This document shows positions 8,666 through 17,209 of a DNA stretch of 64,000 nt, piece by piece; the first letter of the stretch is position 1; each line of letters starts with the position of its first letter. A model generated the notes under the pieces. The model had not been told where the DNA came from. It saw only the letters and a program-made list of their open reading frames with translations, and made no database searches. This DNA comes from Rhodopseudomonas sp. (GTDB lineage Bacteria > Pseudomonadota > Alphaproteobacteria > Rhizobiales > Xanthobacteraceae), in NCBI GenBank assembly GCA_016124795.1, contig WGNB01000042.1:1-64000 (forward strand), written 5' to 3'. The translations under genes and the position numbers were made by a program.

Positions 8666-9349
8666 TCACGGGCCGGGCGGGGCCAGCATTCCGGCCGACA
8701 GAAAGCGCACGAGTGCGTCGATCACCGCGGCCGGGTCCGACGTATCGGCGCCGCCCTCCGACACCCGACGCAGCCGATAGCCGCGCGACGGATCCAGCAG
8801 AATGTGAATGAGCGCGCCGACCATGAAGTCGAAGCGCCAATACATGGTGGCGCGGTCGAAGTCGGGCAGGGCGGCGACCAGGGCGTCGACAAAGCGCGCC
8901 GCGACGCGGTCGGTCTGTTCCGACATCACTTCATCGACGAAGGGCTGGCGCAAGGCAAAGGTCAGCACCAGAACACGCGCATAATGCCGTTCCGGGCCGA
9001 CGCCGCCCAGACAGGCGCGCACCGTCGGTTCGACCATCGCCCGCACGACATCTTCGTGCCTGAGCGGCGCGCCGGAGGCTTCCAGCGCATCGAGCGCGGC
9101 GAGACGCTGTTCGTTCAGCGGCGCCACCACGGTCCGGATCGCCTGCTTAATCAGGCTCTCCTTGGCGCCGAAATAGTAGCTGATGGACGCCGGATTGGCG
9201 GCGGCATGTTCCGCGATATCGCGAACCGTGACCTCGCTGAAGCCGCGCTGGGCAAACAGCGTAATGGCGCTTTCCAGAATTCGGGCATCGGTGCCGGTTT
9301 CCGACCGTTCCCGTAAGGGCGGTCCTGACAGCACGGAGGATTTGGGCAT
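8666..9349 (-). CDS. TetR family transcriptional regulator
   Basis: Repressor-type regulator of 227 residues. The N-terminal helix-turn-helix contains RILESAITLFAQRGFSEVTVRDIAEHAAANPASISYYFGAKE (in part), a clear TetR signature, and the ligand domain is variable. ATG 9349 was preferred over an in-frame GTG at 9355 because GGAAAG lies 6 bases before it. It is divergent from the polysaccharide-deacetylase-fold / GST / TctC genes with a perfect palindrome between, so it probably represses itself and them. On the minus strand TTGTTT-N17-TATTCT (9413-9385) is a plausible promoter, and the palindrome covers its -35 and spacer. Confidence 0.88.
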   Translation of the reverse strand: MPKSSVLSGPPLRERSETGTDARILESAITLFAQRGFSEVTVRDIAEHAAANPASISYYFGAKESLIKQAIRTVVAPLNEQRLAALDALEASGAPLRHEDVVRAMVEPTVRACLGGVGPERHYARVLVLTFALRQPFVDEVMSEQTDRVAARFVDALVAALPDFDRATMYWRFDFMVGALIHILLDPSRGYRLRRVSEGGADTSDPAAVIDALVRFLSAGMLAPPGP

Positions 9350-9398
9350 TTTCACTTTCCGTTCGCGGTTCGCGGCATTGACAAAGAATACCTAAAAT

Positions 9399-9415
9399 GT
9401 TTGTTTTAAACAAAC
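9399..9415. promoter_or_regulatory. Operator between divergent tetR and deacetylase-like gene
   Basis: Perfect inverted repeat GTTTGTTT-T-AAACAAAC. A related half-site, AAATGTTTG, occurs at 9395-9403 and again 30 bases later at 9425-9433, where CAAA/TTTG also form a small palindrome, so two repressor sites on one DNA face are possible. The region is AT-rich against its surroundings. TTGACA at 9378-9383 could be a -35 for the plus-strand genes, but no good -10 follows at the right distance. Confidence 0.65.
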
Positions 9416-9450
9416 GTATAAAACAAATGTTTGAAAAGGGACGGACCAGG

Positions 9451-10362
9451 ATGGCGACACTCTCCCCGATGGCGCAGGCTTCTGCGGGCGGTTTGCAAGC
9501 CGGCGCGAGGCAGCGCCTGGCGCGCAGCAAAGCACCTGCCGGGTGGCCGGAAGCGGCGCCGATCGCATTATCGGTCAGTGTCATGCTGGAGGGCTGGACG
9601 GACGACGCCGCGCCCGGCATTGGCCCGATGGGTAATCCGCTGCGGGCCGGCGTCTACGACAGTCAGGCCAAATCCTGGGCCGACTATGGCGCGCGGACCG
9701 GGGCCTGGCGGCTGCTCGACATTCTCGACGACACCGGCGTCAAGGCGGTGTTCTACATCAGTGGCGTCCTGGCAGCGCGCTTCCCCGAGCTGATGCAGGC
9801 GATCGTGGCGCAGGGCCACGTCGTTGCGGCGCATGCCTGGTCGCAGCACATCATCCCGGCCTATCAGACCCGCGATGAGGAGCAGGCCGATCTGCGCCGG
9901 TGCGTTGCCGCGCTTGAAGCCGCGACCGGCACGAAGCCGATGGGCTGGATCAGTCCGCGCGCGACACCCAGCCTGAATACCGCCGAGCTGCTGGCCGAGG
10001 AAGGCATGGCCTGGATCGCCGATGCCTTCGATCGGGATTTGCCGTATCGCCTCGACACGCCACGCGGGCCGATCACCGCCATTCCGTTCACCACCGAGGT
10101 CAACGATTTCCCGCTGGTCATTCGTTACGGCAACGAACCGGAGGCTTTCGTGCGCGCGCTGACATCAATCCTGGAAGGGTGGCCGGAGATCGGCAGTCCG
10201 CCGGCCTGCCTCGATCTCACAGCGCATGCTCACGTCTTCGGCCGTCCGGCTGGCGCAATGGCCTTCAAGGCGGCGATCCGGCGTGCGCAGCAAAGCGCGC
10301 TCACCTTCATGACCGATCACTCCCAACTGGCGCAGTGGCACGCCGCCGCCGGCGCGCCCTGA
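9451..10362 (+). CDS. Polysaccharide deacetylase fold protein
   Basis: Carbohydrate-esterase-4 / NodB-like fold, about 303 residues. The core motifs are DILDDTGVKAVFYISGVLAARFPELMQAI and GHVVAAHAWSQ, which holds the metal-site His residues, then GWISPRATPSLNT. It lacks a signal peptide, so it is probably cytosolic. Cytosolic members with this layout (PuuE and HpPgdA types) act on ureides or cyclic imides rather than on sugars, which suits a catabolic operon; this is inference. ATG 9451 was chosen (AAAAGGGACGG upstream); ATG 9427 is possible but lies inside the repeat region. It is the first gene of a three-gene plus-strand group. Confidence 0.75.
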   Translation: MATLSPMAQASAGGLQAGARQRLARSKAPAGWPEAAPIALSVSVMLEGWTDDAAPGIGPMGNPLRAGVYDSQAKSWADYGARTGAWRLLDILDDTGVKAVFYISGVLAARFPELMQAIVAQGHVVAAHAWSQHIIPAYQTRDEEQADLRRCVAALEAATGTKPMGWISPRATPSLNTAELLAEEGMAWIADAFDRDLPYRLDTPRGPITAIPFTTEVNDFPLVIRYGNEPEAFVRALTSILEGWPEIGSPPACLDLTAHAHVFGRPAGAMAFKAAIRRAQQSALTFMTDHSQLAQWHAAAGAP

Positions 10363-10393
10363 TCCGACTTTCACGCTTTGGAGAACCGACACC

Positions 10394-11167
10394 ATGCTCA
10401 CGCTCTATAACGCCGCGCATTCGACCTGCAGCCAGAAGGTCCGGATCTGTCTGGCTGAAAAGCATCTGCCGTTCGAGGATATCCGCCTCGATCTCGGCAA
10501 GGCGAAGGAGCACCTTAAGCCCGATTACCTCAAGCTGAACCCCAATGGCGTGGTGCCGACGCTGGTCGACGACGGTCGCGTGGTCATCGATTCCAGCGTG
10601 ATCTGCGAATACCTCGAAGAGAAGTATCCGGAAGTGCGGCTGTCGCCGGACGATCTGGTCGAGCGCGCGCGAATGCGCGCCTGGATGCGTTTCCTCGAAG
10701 AGGTGCCAACCGCCGCGGTGCGGGTGCCGTCCTTCAACATGGGCTTCCTGCCGCGTTATGAGGGCATGGACCGCAAGACCTTCGAAGGCGTCGAGTCCGA
10801 TGTCCGTCCGATCCGCAAGCAATTCTACCGGCGCATGGGGCCGAACGGATTCAAGAAAGAGGACGTGCAAGCCTCGCTGGAGCAGATGGGCAACACCTGC
10901 GCGCGCATGAACGCGGCGCTTGCGAATGGTCCGTGGCTGCTCGGCGACCAGTTCACGCTGGCCGACATCATCGTCGCGCCCCTGATCGATCGCATCGCCG
11001 ATCTCGGCATGGACGACATCTGGACCGAGAAATATCCGCGCGTCACCGACTGGTACCAACGCATACAAACAAGGCCGGCCTTTCAGGAAACCTTTTATCC
11101 GGGCGCGCGGATGTCCGAATTCCTGCCATTGCAGCCGGCCATCAAGGAGGAAACCGTCAATGAATAA
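10394..11167 (+). CDS. Glutathione S-transferase family protein
   Basis: Cytosolic GST, 257 residues. The N-terminal thioredoxin-like domain begins MLTLYNAAHSTCSQKVRICL, with STCS at the catalytic position. NPNGVVPTLVDDGRVVIDSSVI holds the cis-Pro and the Asp-Ser glutathione contacts. The C-terminal helical domain includes GPWLLGDQFTLADIIVAPLIDR. It is longer than usual for GSTs because of an insert around residues 115-165. Beta-etherases and maleylpyruvate isomerases are relatives, but the substrate cannot be assigned. It starts 31 bases after the deacetylase-like gene and overlaps the next gene by 8 bases, so the three are co-transcribed. Confidence 0.88.
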   Translation: MLTLYNAAHSTCSQKVRICLAEKHLPFEDIRLDLGKAKEHLKPDYLKLNPNGVVPTLVDDGRVVIDSSVICEYLEEKYPEVRLSPDDLVERARMRAWMRFLEEVPTAAVRVPSFNMGFLPRYEGMDRKTFEGVESDVRPIRKQFYRRMGPNGFKKEDVQASLEQMGNTCARMNAALANGPWLLGDQFTLADIIVAPLIDRIADLGMDDIWTEKYPRVTDWYQRIQTRPAFQETFYPGARMSEFLPLQPAIKEETVNE

Positions 11168-12137
11168 CAAGAGCCGAATAGGGCTTGTTGCGGCGCTGGC
11201 GTTGCTGTCGGCGATGCCGGCGTTTGCGCAGTCGTTCCCGAGCCGTCCGATTTCGATCATCGTGCCGTTTCCAGCCGGCGGCCCGATCGATACCACGACG
11301 CGCATCATCGCCAACAAGATGAAGGACGAATTGGGCCAGACCATTATCGTCGAGAATATCGGCGGTGCGGCCGGCAGCCTCGCCGCGGCCCGCGTCGCCA
11401 AGGCCGCACCCGATGGCTACACCTTGATCAGCGGCATCTGGGGCACGCACGTCGCCAATGGCGCGGTCTACAAGCTGCCTTACGATGTGCAGAAGGACTT
11501 CACGCCGGTTGCGCTGCTGACCTCGAACCCGCTGCTGATCGTCGCGGCGAAGAAAACCCCGGCGACTGATCTCAAGGGTTTGATTGCCTGGCTCAAGGCC
11601 AATCCCGACAAGGCGGCGCAGGGCACCTCCGGCGTCGGCAGCGTCGGCCATATCGCCGGCGTGTTCTTCGAGAAGACGACCGCCACCAAGTTTCGTTTCA
11701 TTCCGTATCGCGGCCTGGCGCCGGCCATGCAGGACCTTAACGCCGGAACTATCGATCTGATGTTCGATACACCGGCGACCTCGCTGCCGCATGTCCGCGC
11801 CGGCAACATCCGGGCTTATGCCGTGACGGCAAAGACCCGGCTCGTCTCGGCGCCGGAAATTCCGACCGTCGATGAAGCCGGACTGCCCGGTTTCTATATG
11901 TCGACCTGGACGGCCTTCTTCGGTCCCAAGGGGCTCGACAAGGCGGTCGTCGACAAGCTGAGCGCCGCCGCGATGAAGGCGCTGGCCGACCCGGATGTGC
12001 AGAAACGTCTGGCTCAGGTCGGGCAGGACGTCTATCCGGCCTCCGAGCAGTCGGCGGCCTATCTGGCGAAGTTCCAGGATCAGGAAATCAAGAAGTGGTG
12101 GCCGATCATCAAAGAGGCGCACGTCAAGATCGAATAG
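11160..12137 (+). CDS. TctC/Bug-type periplasmic substrate-binding protein
   Basis: Solute receptor of the tripartite tricarboxylate transporter family, 325 residues. The signal peptide MNNKSRIGLVAALALLSAMP ends at AFAQ. Family motifs are FPSRPISIIVPFPAGGPIDT, MKDELGQTIIVENIGGAAGS and FTPVALL. Bug proteins bind carboxylates such as citrate or amino acids. No tctA or tctB lies in the window, so it is an orphan receptor, which is common for this family. GGAGG sits 9 bases before ATG 11160, inside the end of the GST gene. A bidirectional terminator follows. Confidence 0.92.
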   Translation: MNNKSRIGLVAALALLSAMPAFAQSFPSRPISIIVPFPAGGPIDTTTRIIANKMKDELGQTIIVENIGGAAGSLAAARVAKAAPDGYTLISGIWGTHVANGAVYKLPYDVQKDFTPVALLTSNPLLIVAAKKTPATDLKGLIAWLKANPDKAAQGTSGVGSVGHIAGVFFEKTTATKFRFIPYRGLAPAMQDLNAGTIDLMFDTPATSLPHVRAGNIRAYAVTAKTRLVSAPEIPTVDEAGLPGFYMSTWTAFFGPKGLDKAVVDKLSAAAMKALADPDVQKRLAQVGQDVYPASEQSAAYLAKFQDQEIKKWWPIIKEAHVKIE

Positions 12138-12166
12138 ACCGCCAATCCGAAAAGTGAAGACACTGG

Positions 12167-12195
12167 ATGGCGGCGCGGGAGTGAGGCGCCGCCAT
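12167..12195. terminator. Hairpin between convergent genes
   Basis: Perfect 10-base stem ATGGCGGCGC / GCGCCGCCAT with a 9-base loop, in the 66-base gap between the ends of the TctC gene (plus) and the hydrolase gene (minus). The T content after the stem is weak (TCATT), so it is a probable rather than certain bidirectional terminator. Confidence 0.6.
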
Positions 12196-12203
12196 TCATT
12201 CGA

Positions 12204-12923
12204 TCATGGCAGCGTCAGCAGCATGTCGGTCAATTCCGCGGGTGCCGACACCATGGCGTCGTGGCCGGTGTGGATCTCGAGATATTGCCAGTCGTCGCGC
12301 GATTGCGCGTAGTGGGCGCTTTTGACGGTGTTGGCATAACCCGGATTAGTGCAGCGGATATAGGTCGCCGGCACGCCGTTGCCGAGCGGATGCGTCAGCG
12401 TGATCGGCAATGCATAAGTCGCCGTCGGGTGCGGGGTCAGATGCCGTTCGATCCAGGTGATGTCGGCCGGTTCGGTGACGCCGAAGGCTTCGGTCGGCGG
12501 CGGCGGCATGCTCAGGCCGCCGTCATGCGCCTGCGCCGCCGCGAGGCGCGCGTCGCGTACCGCTGGCGCCATCAGTTCGAAGGCCGACTTGCCATTTTCC
12601 GGCAGACCGGCATCGAGATAGACCAGTCGCCGCAAGCGTTGCGGGATCCGATCGGCGGTCACGCTGATGGAGCGGCCACCAAAGCTGTGGCCGACCAGAT
12701 AGACATCTCTCAGGTCCTCGGCCTCGATCAGGTTGATGATATCGAGCGCGAAGGTTTCCGGCGTCACCTCCGGGGTGAGCAGATGCCGGCGCTCGCCCAA
12801 TCCGGTCTGGGTCGGTGCGAAGGCCCGATGGCCGGCGGCGGTGAGACGATCCGTAACGCGACGCCAGCACCAGCCGCCATGCCATGCGCCGTGGACGAGG
12901 ACGTAAGTTCGTTGTGAGCTCAT
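12204..12923 (-). CDS. Alpha/beta hydrolase (esterase)
   Basis: Alpha/beta-hydrolase fold, 239 residues. It shows the oxyanion-hole segment VLVHGAWHGGWCW (residues 8-20) and the nucleophile elbow GHSFGG with Ser80. The terminal catalytic His is expected near HTGHDAMVS. The HGAWHGGWCW form is typical of the EstC / salicylate-esterase and plant MES-like branch, which cleaves small esters. It has no signal peptide. It stands alone on the minus strand between the TctC operon and the enolase-superfamily gene, from which it is separated by 63 bases, so the two may share a transcript. Confidence 0.85.
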   Translation of the reverse strand: MSSQRTYVLVHGAWHGGWCWRRVTDRLTAAGHRAFAPTQTGLGERRHLLTPEVTPETFALDIINLIEAEDLRDVYLVGHSFGGRSISVTADRIPQRLRRLVYLDAGLPENGKSAFELMAPAVRDARLAAAQAHDGGLSMPPPPTEAFGVTEPADITWIERHLTPHPTATYALPITLTHPLGNGVPATYIRCTNPGYANTVKSAHYAQSRDDWQYLEIHTGHDAMVSAPAELTDMLLTLP

Positions 12924-12986
12924 TCGAAGGTGCTTTCGATCCGCGCTTGACCCGGCCCGTCATCCATACGGCAATTTACCGGACGA

Positions 12987-14138
12987 TCAATCCCGCCGTC
13001 GCGCATGCACGAGATAATCCCAGTCGAAGGGCATGCCCCAGCCCGGCTTGTCGGGCAGGGTATAGATGCCGTCATGAAACGGCGTCTGGTCGGCGATTAA
13101 CGAATAGAAGAACGGATCGCGCCACGGCATCATCACCTCGCCGTAGCGGCCATTGACCGCACCGCCGACCAGCATCAGGCCGATCTGCGGTTCGATGTGC
13201 TGCATCATGCCGACGTTGAAGCAGGCGGCGAGTGCGGCGACCCGCCGCCATTCGGTCGGTCCGCCGCCCCATGTCGCATCGAAATTGCAGATATCGACGG
13301 CGTCTGCCAGCATCAGGTCACGGCAGCCGAAGCGCGATATTTCGCTCTGGCCAGCGCTGACCGGCACCCGGCCGATCGCGCGCACCAACGCCATGTCGCG
13401 CCGGTCATTGTCCCATTTGCACGGCTCTTCGAACCAGGCGAGGTTGAGATCGGCGACGCGCTGGGCGAAGTCGATAGCGTCCTCGCGGGTCCAACCCTGG
13501 TTGGCGTCGGCTGCAACGGTGAAGCCGTCGCCGCCGGCGCGGCGGACGGCGGCGACCCGCTCGGCATCCTCGCGCGGCGTGCGGCCGCCGACTTTGAGCT
13601 TCAATCCACCGATGCCGAGCGCTTTGAGTTCGGCGACTTCCTCGGTCAAACCCTCCAACTCATGGGCGTCGCGATAATAGCCGCCGAGTGCGACGGTCTT
13701 GACGTCACGCGACGCGCGCCCCCACAGGAGATGCAGCGGCTGGCCATAGAGTTTGCCGACCGCGTCGTGCAGCGCGCTGTCGATGCAGGACATCGCGCGC
13801 AGCGGCACGCGGCGGTCGCGCAGGAAAGGCTCGGTCGCGATCCGCATCGTCTGCCAGGCTTCCTCGAGGCCGACGACGGGACGTCCGATCAGACGCGGTT
13901 CGAGTTCGTCATGGATGGCGCGGATGACCGCACCCTGCAATTCGTCGTCGTTGCCGTTGAAGCATTCGCCGATCACGCCGGCGTCGGTGTGAATGCGGGT
14001 GACGATGGTGCAGCGATGGGTAAGCTTGAGCGTAGAACCGGCCGCAGGCCGTTCGAGCCTGACCTTGAGCGGAATGGTCTCAATGCGCTCGATCTTGACG
14101 TCGACGGACGATGGGTTTTGCAGGGTCATCGGAGCCAT
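12987..14138 (-). CDS. Mandelate racemase / muconate lactonizing enzyme family protein
   Basis: Enolase-superfamily enzyme, 383 residues, that abstracts a proton alpha to a carboxylate using Mg2+. The capping domain is IERIETIPLKVRLERPAAGS. The barrel has a KxK motif in GLKLKVGG (about residue 180) and metal ligands in VAADANQGW (Asp, about 212) and WFEEPC (Glu, about 236). A third acidic ligand is probably the Glu of AGQSE, and a possible general-acid/base His lies in MMQHIEP. These fit the MR/MLE group, but dehydratase, racemase or cycloisomerase activity cannot be told apart. ATG at 14138 or 14129 are equally possible. It probably belongs with the downstream esterase in organic-acid catabolism. 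Confidence 0.88.
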   Translation of the reverse strand: MAPMTLQNPSSVDVKIERIETIPLKVRLERPAAGSTLKLTHRCTIVTRIHTDAGVIGECFNGNDDELQGAVIRAIHDELEPRLIGRPVVGLEEAWQTMRIATEPFLRDRRVPLRAMSCIDSALHDAVGKLYGQPLHLLWGRASRDVKTVALGGYYRDAHELEGLTEEVAELKALGIGGLKLKVGGRTPREDAERVAAVRRAGGDGFTVAADANQGWTREDAIDFAQRVADLNLAWFEEPCKWDNDRRDMALVRAIGRVPVSAGQSEISRFGCRDLMLADAVDICNFDATWGGGPTEWRRVAALAACFNVGMMQHIEPQIGLMLVGGAVNGRYGEVMMPWRDPFFYSLIADQTPFHDGIYTLPDKPGWGMPFDWDYLVHARRRD

Positions 14139-14184
14139 TGAATCATCGGACCCATCGCGTTATCGGGGTCATCGTAGGGGGCGC

Positions 14185-14212
14185 GGCGGACGGCGCTGGT
14201 GCGCCGCCCGCC
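14185..14212 (-). terminator. GC-rich hairpin after TctC-type gene
   Basis: Twelve-base arms GGCGGACGGCGC / GCGCCGCCCGCC with one mismatch and a TGGT tetraloop, just downstream of the stop of the minus-strand binding-protein gene. There is no T-tract, so it may be a factor-assisted terminator or a 3'-end stabiliser. Confidence 0.5.
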
Positions 14213-14225
14213 GGCTTTGAACGTG

Positions 14226-15197
14226 CTAGTTCAGCTTGATGTCGAGCTTCTTGATGATCGGCGCATAAGCGTCGCGTAGCGCATGCATCTCCTTGCTGAG
14301 CTCTTCGGGCATCATCGGCGTTGCCTCGAGACCGGCCTTGAGGAAGTGTTCCTGCAAGTCCTTTTCGCCGACGACCTTATAGAGCGAGGCGCTGATATCG
14401 GCGACGACACCCTTTGGAGTCTTGGCCGGCGCGAACAACAGGAACTGGATGCCGGCGAGCAAGCCGGGGAAACCCTGTTCGGCCGCCGACGGCACATTCG
14501 GCAGCAGAGCAGACCGCTTGTCCTGCAACACCGCGATGGCCTTCAGCTTGCCCTGTTCGACGAATGCCTTGGTGGTGCCGCCGAGCAGCGTGCCGAAATC
14601 GACGCGGGCCGACAACACATCGGTCAGCGCCGGTCCGCCGCCCTTGTAGGGCACGGTGACGAATTTCGCGTCGGTCCGGCGAGCGATTTCGACCGTCGCC
14701 AGATGCTGTTGCAGACCGTAGCCGGCGATGGCGAAGGTCAGGCCGTTCGGCTTCGACTTGGACAGCGCGACCAGGCCCTTGATGTCGTTCGCGGCCAATT
14801 GCGGCGCGGCCAGAATGATCGACGGCGTGCTGCCGAGACCGCCGACCGGCGTGAGGTCAGTGAAAGGGTCGTAGCGCAGGTTCGGGAAGCTGTCCTTGAA
14901 GGTCGCGATGACGGTGCCGTTGACCAGCAGGGTGCATCCATCCGGATCGGACTTGGCGACATAATCGTTGCCGATATTGCTCGCGGCGCCGCCCTTGTTT
15001 TCGACGTAGAACGTCTTGCCCATTTCCTTGGTCAGACGATCGGCGACAAGGCGCGCCGCGACGTCGGCCGATCCGCCGGCGGCGTAGGGCACCACAATCT
15101 TGACGCGGGCGCAGTTGAAGTCGGCGGCCACGGCCGGCGTGGCGATGGCCGAGGTCGCGCTGAGACCGAGCGCGATGAGCATTGCAATGGGACGCAT
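14226..15197 (-). CDS. TctC/Bug-type periplasmic substrate-binding protein
   Basis: Second orphan receptor of the tripartite tricarboxylate transporter family, 323 residues from the chosen start. The ATG at 15197 has an excellent ACGGAGG SD and gives a proper signal peptide, MRPIAMLIALGLSATSAIA ending PAVAA. The longer ORF to 15341 would bury it. The family pattern is kept: VKIVVPYAAGGSADVAARL, MGKTFYVENKGGAASNIG and FTDLTPVGGLGSTP. The ligand is unknown. It lies 87 bases upstream of the enolase-superfamily gene on the same strand, so an uptake-plus-catabolism unit with that enzyme and the esterase is likely. Confidence 0.92.
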   Translation of the reverse strand: MRPIAMLIALGLSATSAIATPAVAADFNCARVKIVVPYAAGGSADVAARLVADRLTKEMGKTFYVENKGGAASNIGNDYVAKSDPDGCTLLVNGTVIATFKDSFPNLRYDPFTDLTPVGGLGSTPSIILAAPQLAANDIKGLVALSKSKPNGLTFAIAGYGLQQHLATVEIARRTDAKFVTVPYKGGGPALTDVLSARVDFGTLLGGTTKAFVEQGKLKAIAVLQDKRSALLPNVPSAAEQGFPGLLAGIQFLLFAPAKTPKGVVADISASLYKVVGEKDLQEHFLKAGLEATPMMPEELSKEMHALRDAYAPIIKKLDIKLN

Positions 15198-16247
15198 GTT
15201 TCCTCCGTATTGTTGGGCGGCGTTATGGGTGGTCTCAGCCGCAATCCGTCGGATCGCGGGTGTGTTGATTCGGTATAGCGGTATCCTCGGATCGTTCGCA
15301 ACTTGGAATGAGATTCTCCGGCTTAGGGGCCGCTTTGCCATTTCGCATAGCGTGGATATCAGGCACCCTGAGTGGTGTGATCGGCGCTTGCAATCAGTGA
15401 TGGCCGGGCGGGGTTAAGCGACGGGCTTGCGGTCGCCGTGTCCGCGTGCGCTTCGCTCGCCCGTTCGTTCTGCCCACTTGGTCAAAGGCTGGGCATTGGG
15501 CAACACGACCACCAGCGACGCGGATGCACGGGTCGTTGCGTGATCGCCGTGTGGGGCTATCAAGAGGCCGCGCCGGTTAGAGGCCGGCGAGACGGGAGCA
15601 GGGCGCCGCTCGCGAGCCTCAGCGGCGCCGGCTCAGGACCGCGCACAGCTTGCCGCAAGCCGAACGCCTGAGATGCGATCAGGATCGACCTGGTCGCGTC
15701 CGCTCAAGCCACCGCAGCCTGGGGCCTATGACGGTTGCTTCGAGAACCATGCGGGACCGACGTCGTGGTGACGACATCGGGTCGATGGCGAGATCCGGTC
15801 GATCGGGCCCGGGTAATGGCGCGCGATCGACATCCGGCGGGATTATGGGCTCATGACGCCAGATTCGCATAAGACATATTATGGAATATATCGAGTGGAT
15901 CAATTACGGGAAGAAGGCTATGTAAAACACTGTTTTAGCTCAATATTTATATAGAAATAGATGGATCTGACCCGGGGTCCGTTTCCCGACTAAGGACATA
16001 CCTATGACCGGTGCTGGCCGAATTGAGCCCGCGAATTGAGCCTCGAAAAACTGCCCAGTGGATGGCCGGCAAGGCGGCATACGCAGGCTTGAGGCAGAAG
16101 ATCGCTCGCTGTTCCGGGGCCAGACGGCAATGATCATTGTCGGGTTCGAAAGTCGTGCAGAATCCGGTGTTTTCCGTTGCGGTGGTGCAGACGACACGAT
16201 TTGGTAGATCGCGCCCCCGCCCCATCCCGCAGCCTGCAGGCCCTGCC
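15198..16247. other. Gene-free stretch of about 1 kb
   Basis: No convincing coding region was found. The short ORFs here lack SD sequences and recognisable protein features. An AT-rich island at 15880-15960 contains a perfect palindrome TAAAACA-C-TGTTTTA (15923-15937), a possible operator. GAATTGAGCC is directly repeated at 16020-16029 and 16033-16042. The left end holds the promoter of the TctC-type gene and the right end that of mazG. The rest may be decayed sequence. Confidence 0.55.
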
Positions 16248-17078
16248 TTGAAGCCGTCCCGCGATATTGCCCGGCTGATCGAAATCATGGCGGCGCTGCG
16301 TACGCCGGTCACCGGATGCCCCTGGGACCTGGAGCAGAATTTCGGCTCCATCGCGCCTTACACCATCGAGGAAGCCTACGAGGTCGTCGACGCCATCGCG
16401 CGCGGCGATCTGGAGGACCTGCGCGATGAACTCGGCGACCTGTTGCTGCAGGTCGTGTTTCACGCCCGCATGGCCGAGGAGCAAGGCGTCTTCGATTTCG
16501 GCGGCGTCGTCGAGGCGATCACCAGCAAGATGATCCGCCGTCATCCGCATGTCTTCGCCGATGCCGATGGCAAGACCACGACGGCCGTCAAAGGCATGTG
16601 GGAAGAGATCAAGGCGAAGGAGCGCGCCGACAAAAGCGGCACGCCCGACGATGCCAAGCCGGCGAGCGCGCTCGATGGCGTGCCGGTCGGCCTGCCCGCT
16701 TTGACGCGGGCGCTGAAGCTTCAACAAAAGGCCGGACGGGTCGGCTTTGACTGGAACGATCCGCGTGCGGTGCTGGCGAAAATTCGCGAGGAGGCCGACG
16801 AGATCGAAGCCGAACTCGACGCCGCCGACCGGATCACCGATGCGATCAAAGCCAAGGCCGCGGCCGAGGTGGGCGACCTGTTGTTCGCGGTCGTCAACCT
16901 CGCGCGTCATCTCGATGCCGATCCGGAGGACATCCTGCGCGCCACCAATCGCAAGTTCGAGCGCCGCTTCGGTGCGATCGAGCGCGCGCTGGCGGCCGAA
17001 GGCAAGACGCCGAAGGAAGCCACGCTCGACGAGATGGACAAGTTGTGGGACGCGGCGAAGCTGGACGAGAACTCCTGA
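16248..17078 (+). CDS. mazG: Nucleoside triphosphate pyrophosphohydrolase MazG
   Basis: Hydrolyses NTPs to NMPs and pyrophosphate. It is a house-cleaning enzyme linked to ppGpp levels in E. coli. There are two MazG domains. The first contains LIEIMAALRTPVTGCPWDLEQ, TIEEAYEVVDAI and the metal-binding DLRDELGDLLLQVVFHARMAEE. The second contains IREEADEIEAELDA and AAEVGDLLFAVVNLARHL. The start is uncertain. TTG 16248 (LKPSRDIARLIEIM) gives 276 residues and matches family N-termini, while a TTG at 16137 would add 37 atypical Arg/Pro-rich residues. Its neighbourhood with hflX and hfq is normal for this order, although here a surface-polysaccharide group separates them. Confidence 0.9.
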   Translation: MKPSRDIARLIEIMAALRTPVTGCPWDLEQNFGSIAPYTIEEAYEVVDAIARGDLEDLRDELGDLLLQVVFHARMAEEQGVFDFGGVVEAITSKMIRRHPHVFADADGKTTTAVKGMWEEIKAKERADKSGTPDDAKPASALDGVPVGLPALTRALKLQQKAGRVGFDWNDPRAVLAKIREEADEIEAELDAADRITDAIKAKAAAEVGDLLFAVVNLARHLDADPEDILRATNRKFERRFGAIERALAAEGKTPKEATLDEMDKLWDAAKLDENS

Positions 17079-17091
17079 GCGGTTGGGCCAA

Positions 17092-17124
17092 GCCTGTACA
17101 GTGCCTGTACGGTGCCTGTGCGGG
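17092..17124 (+). repeat. Three tandem 11-base repeats after mazG
   Basis: GCCTGTACAGT, GCCTGTACGGT and GCCTGTGCGGG follow one another without spacers, starting 13 bases after the mazG stop codon. The function is unknown. Confidence 0.75.
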
Positions 17125-17209
17125 TCGCTTTGGCATCGGGCGCGGGTTGAAGAAGTAACGGCGCGGCTGGGACGGCAAGATCCCGCGAGCGCGTTATGGC
17201 GGAGGAAGC

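Noticed and set aside
15438-15903. Short ORFs of 68-77 codons in the 1-kb gene-free stretch
   Set aside because: No SD, no protein-like composition, no conserved motif and overlapping frames on both strands.
16137-16247. N-terminal extension of MazG from TTG 16137
   Set aside because: The added 37 residues are Arg/Pro-rich and absent from the family; TTG 16248 fits the family start.
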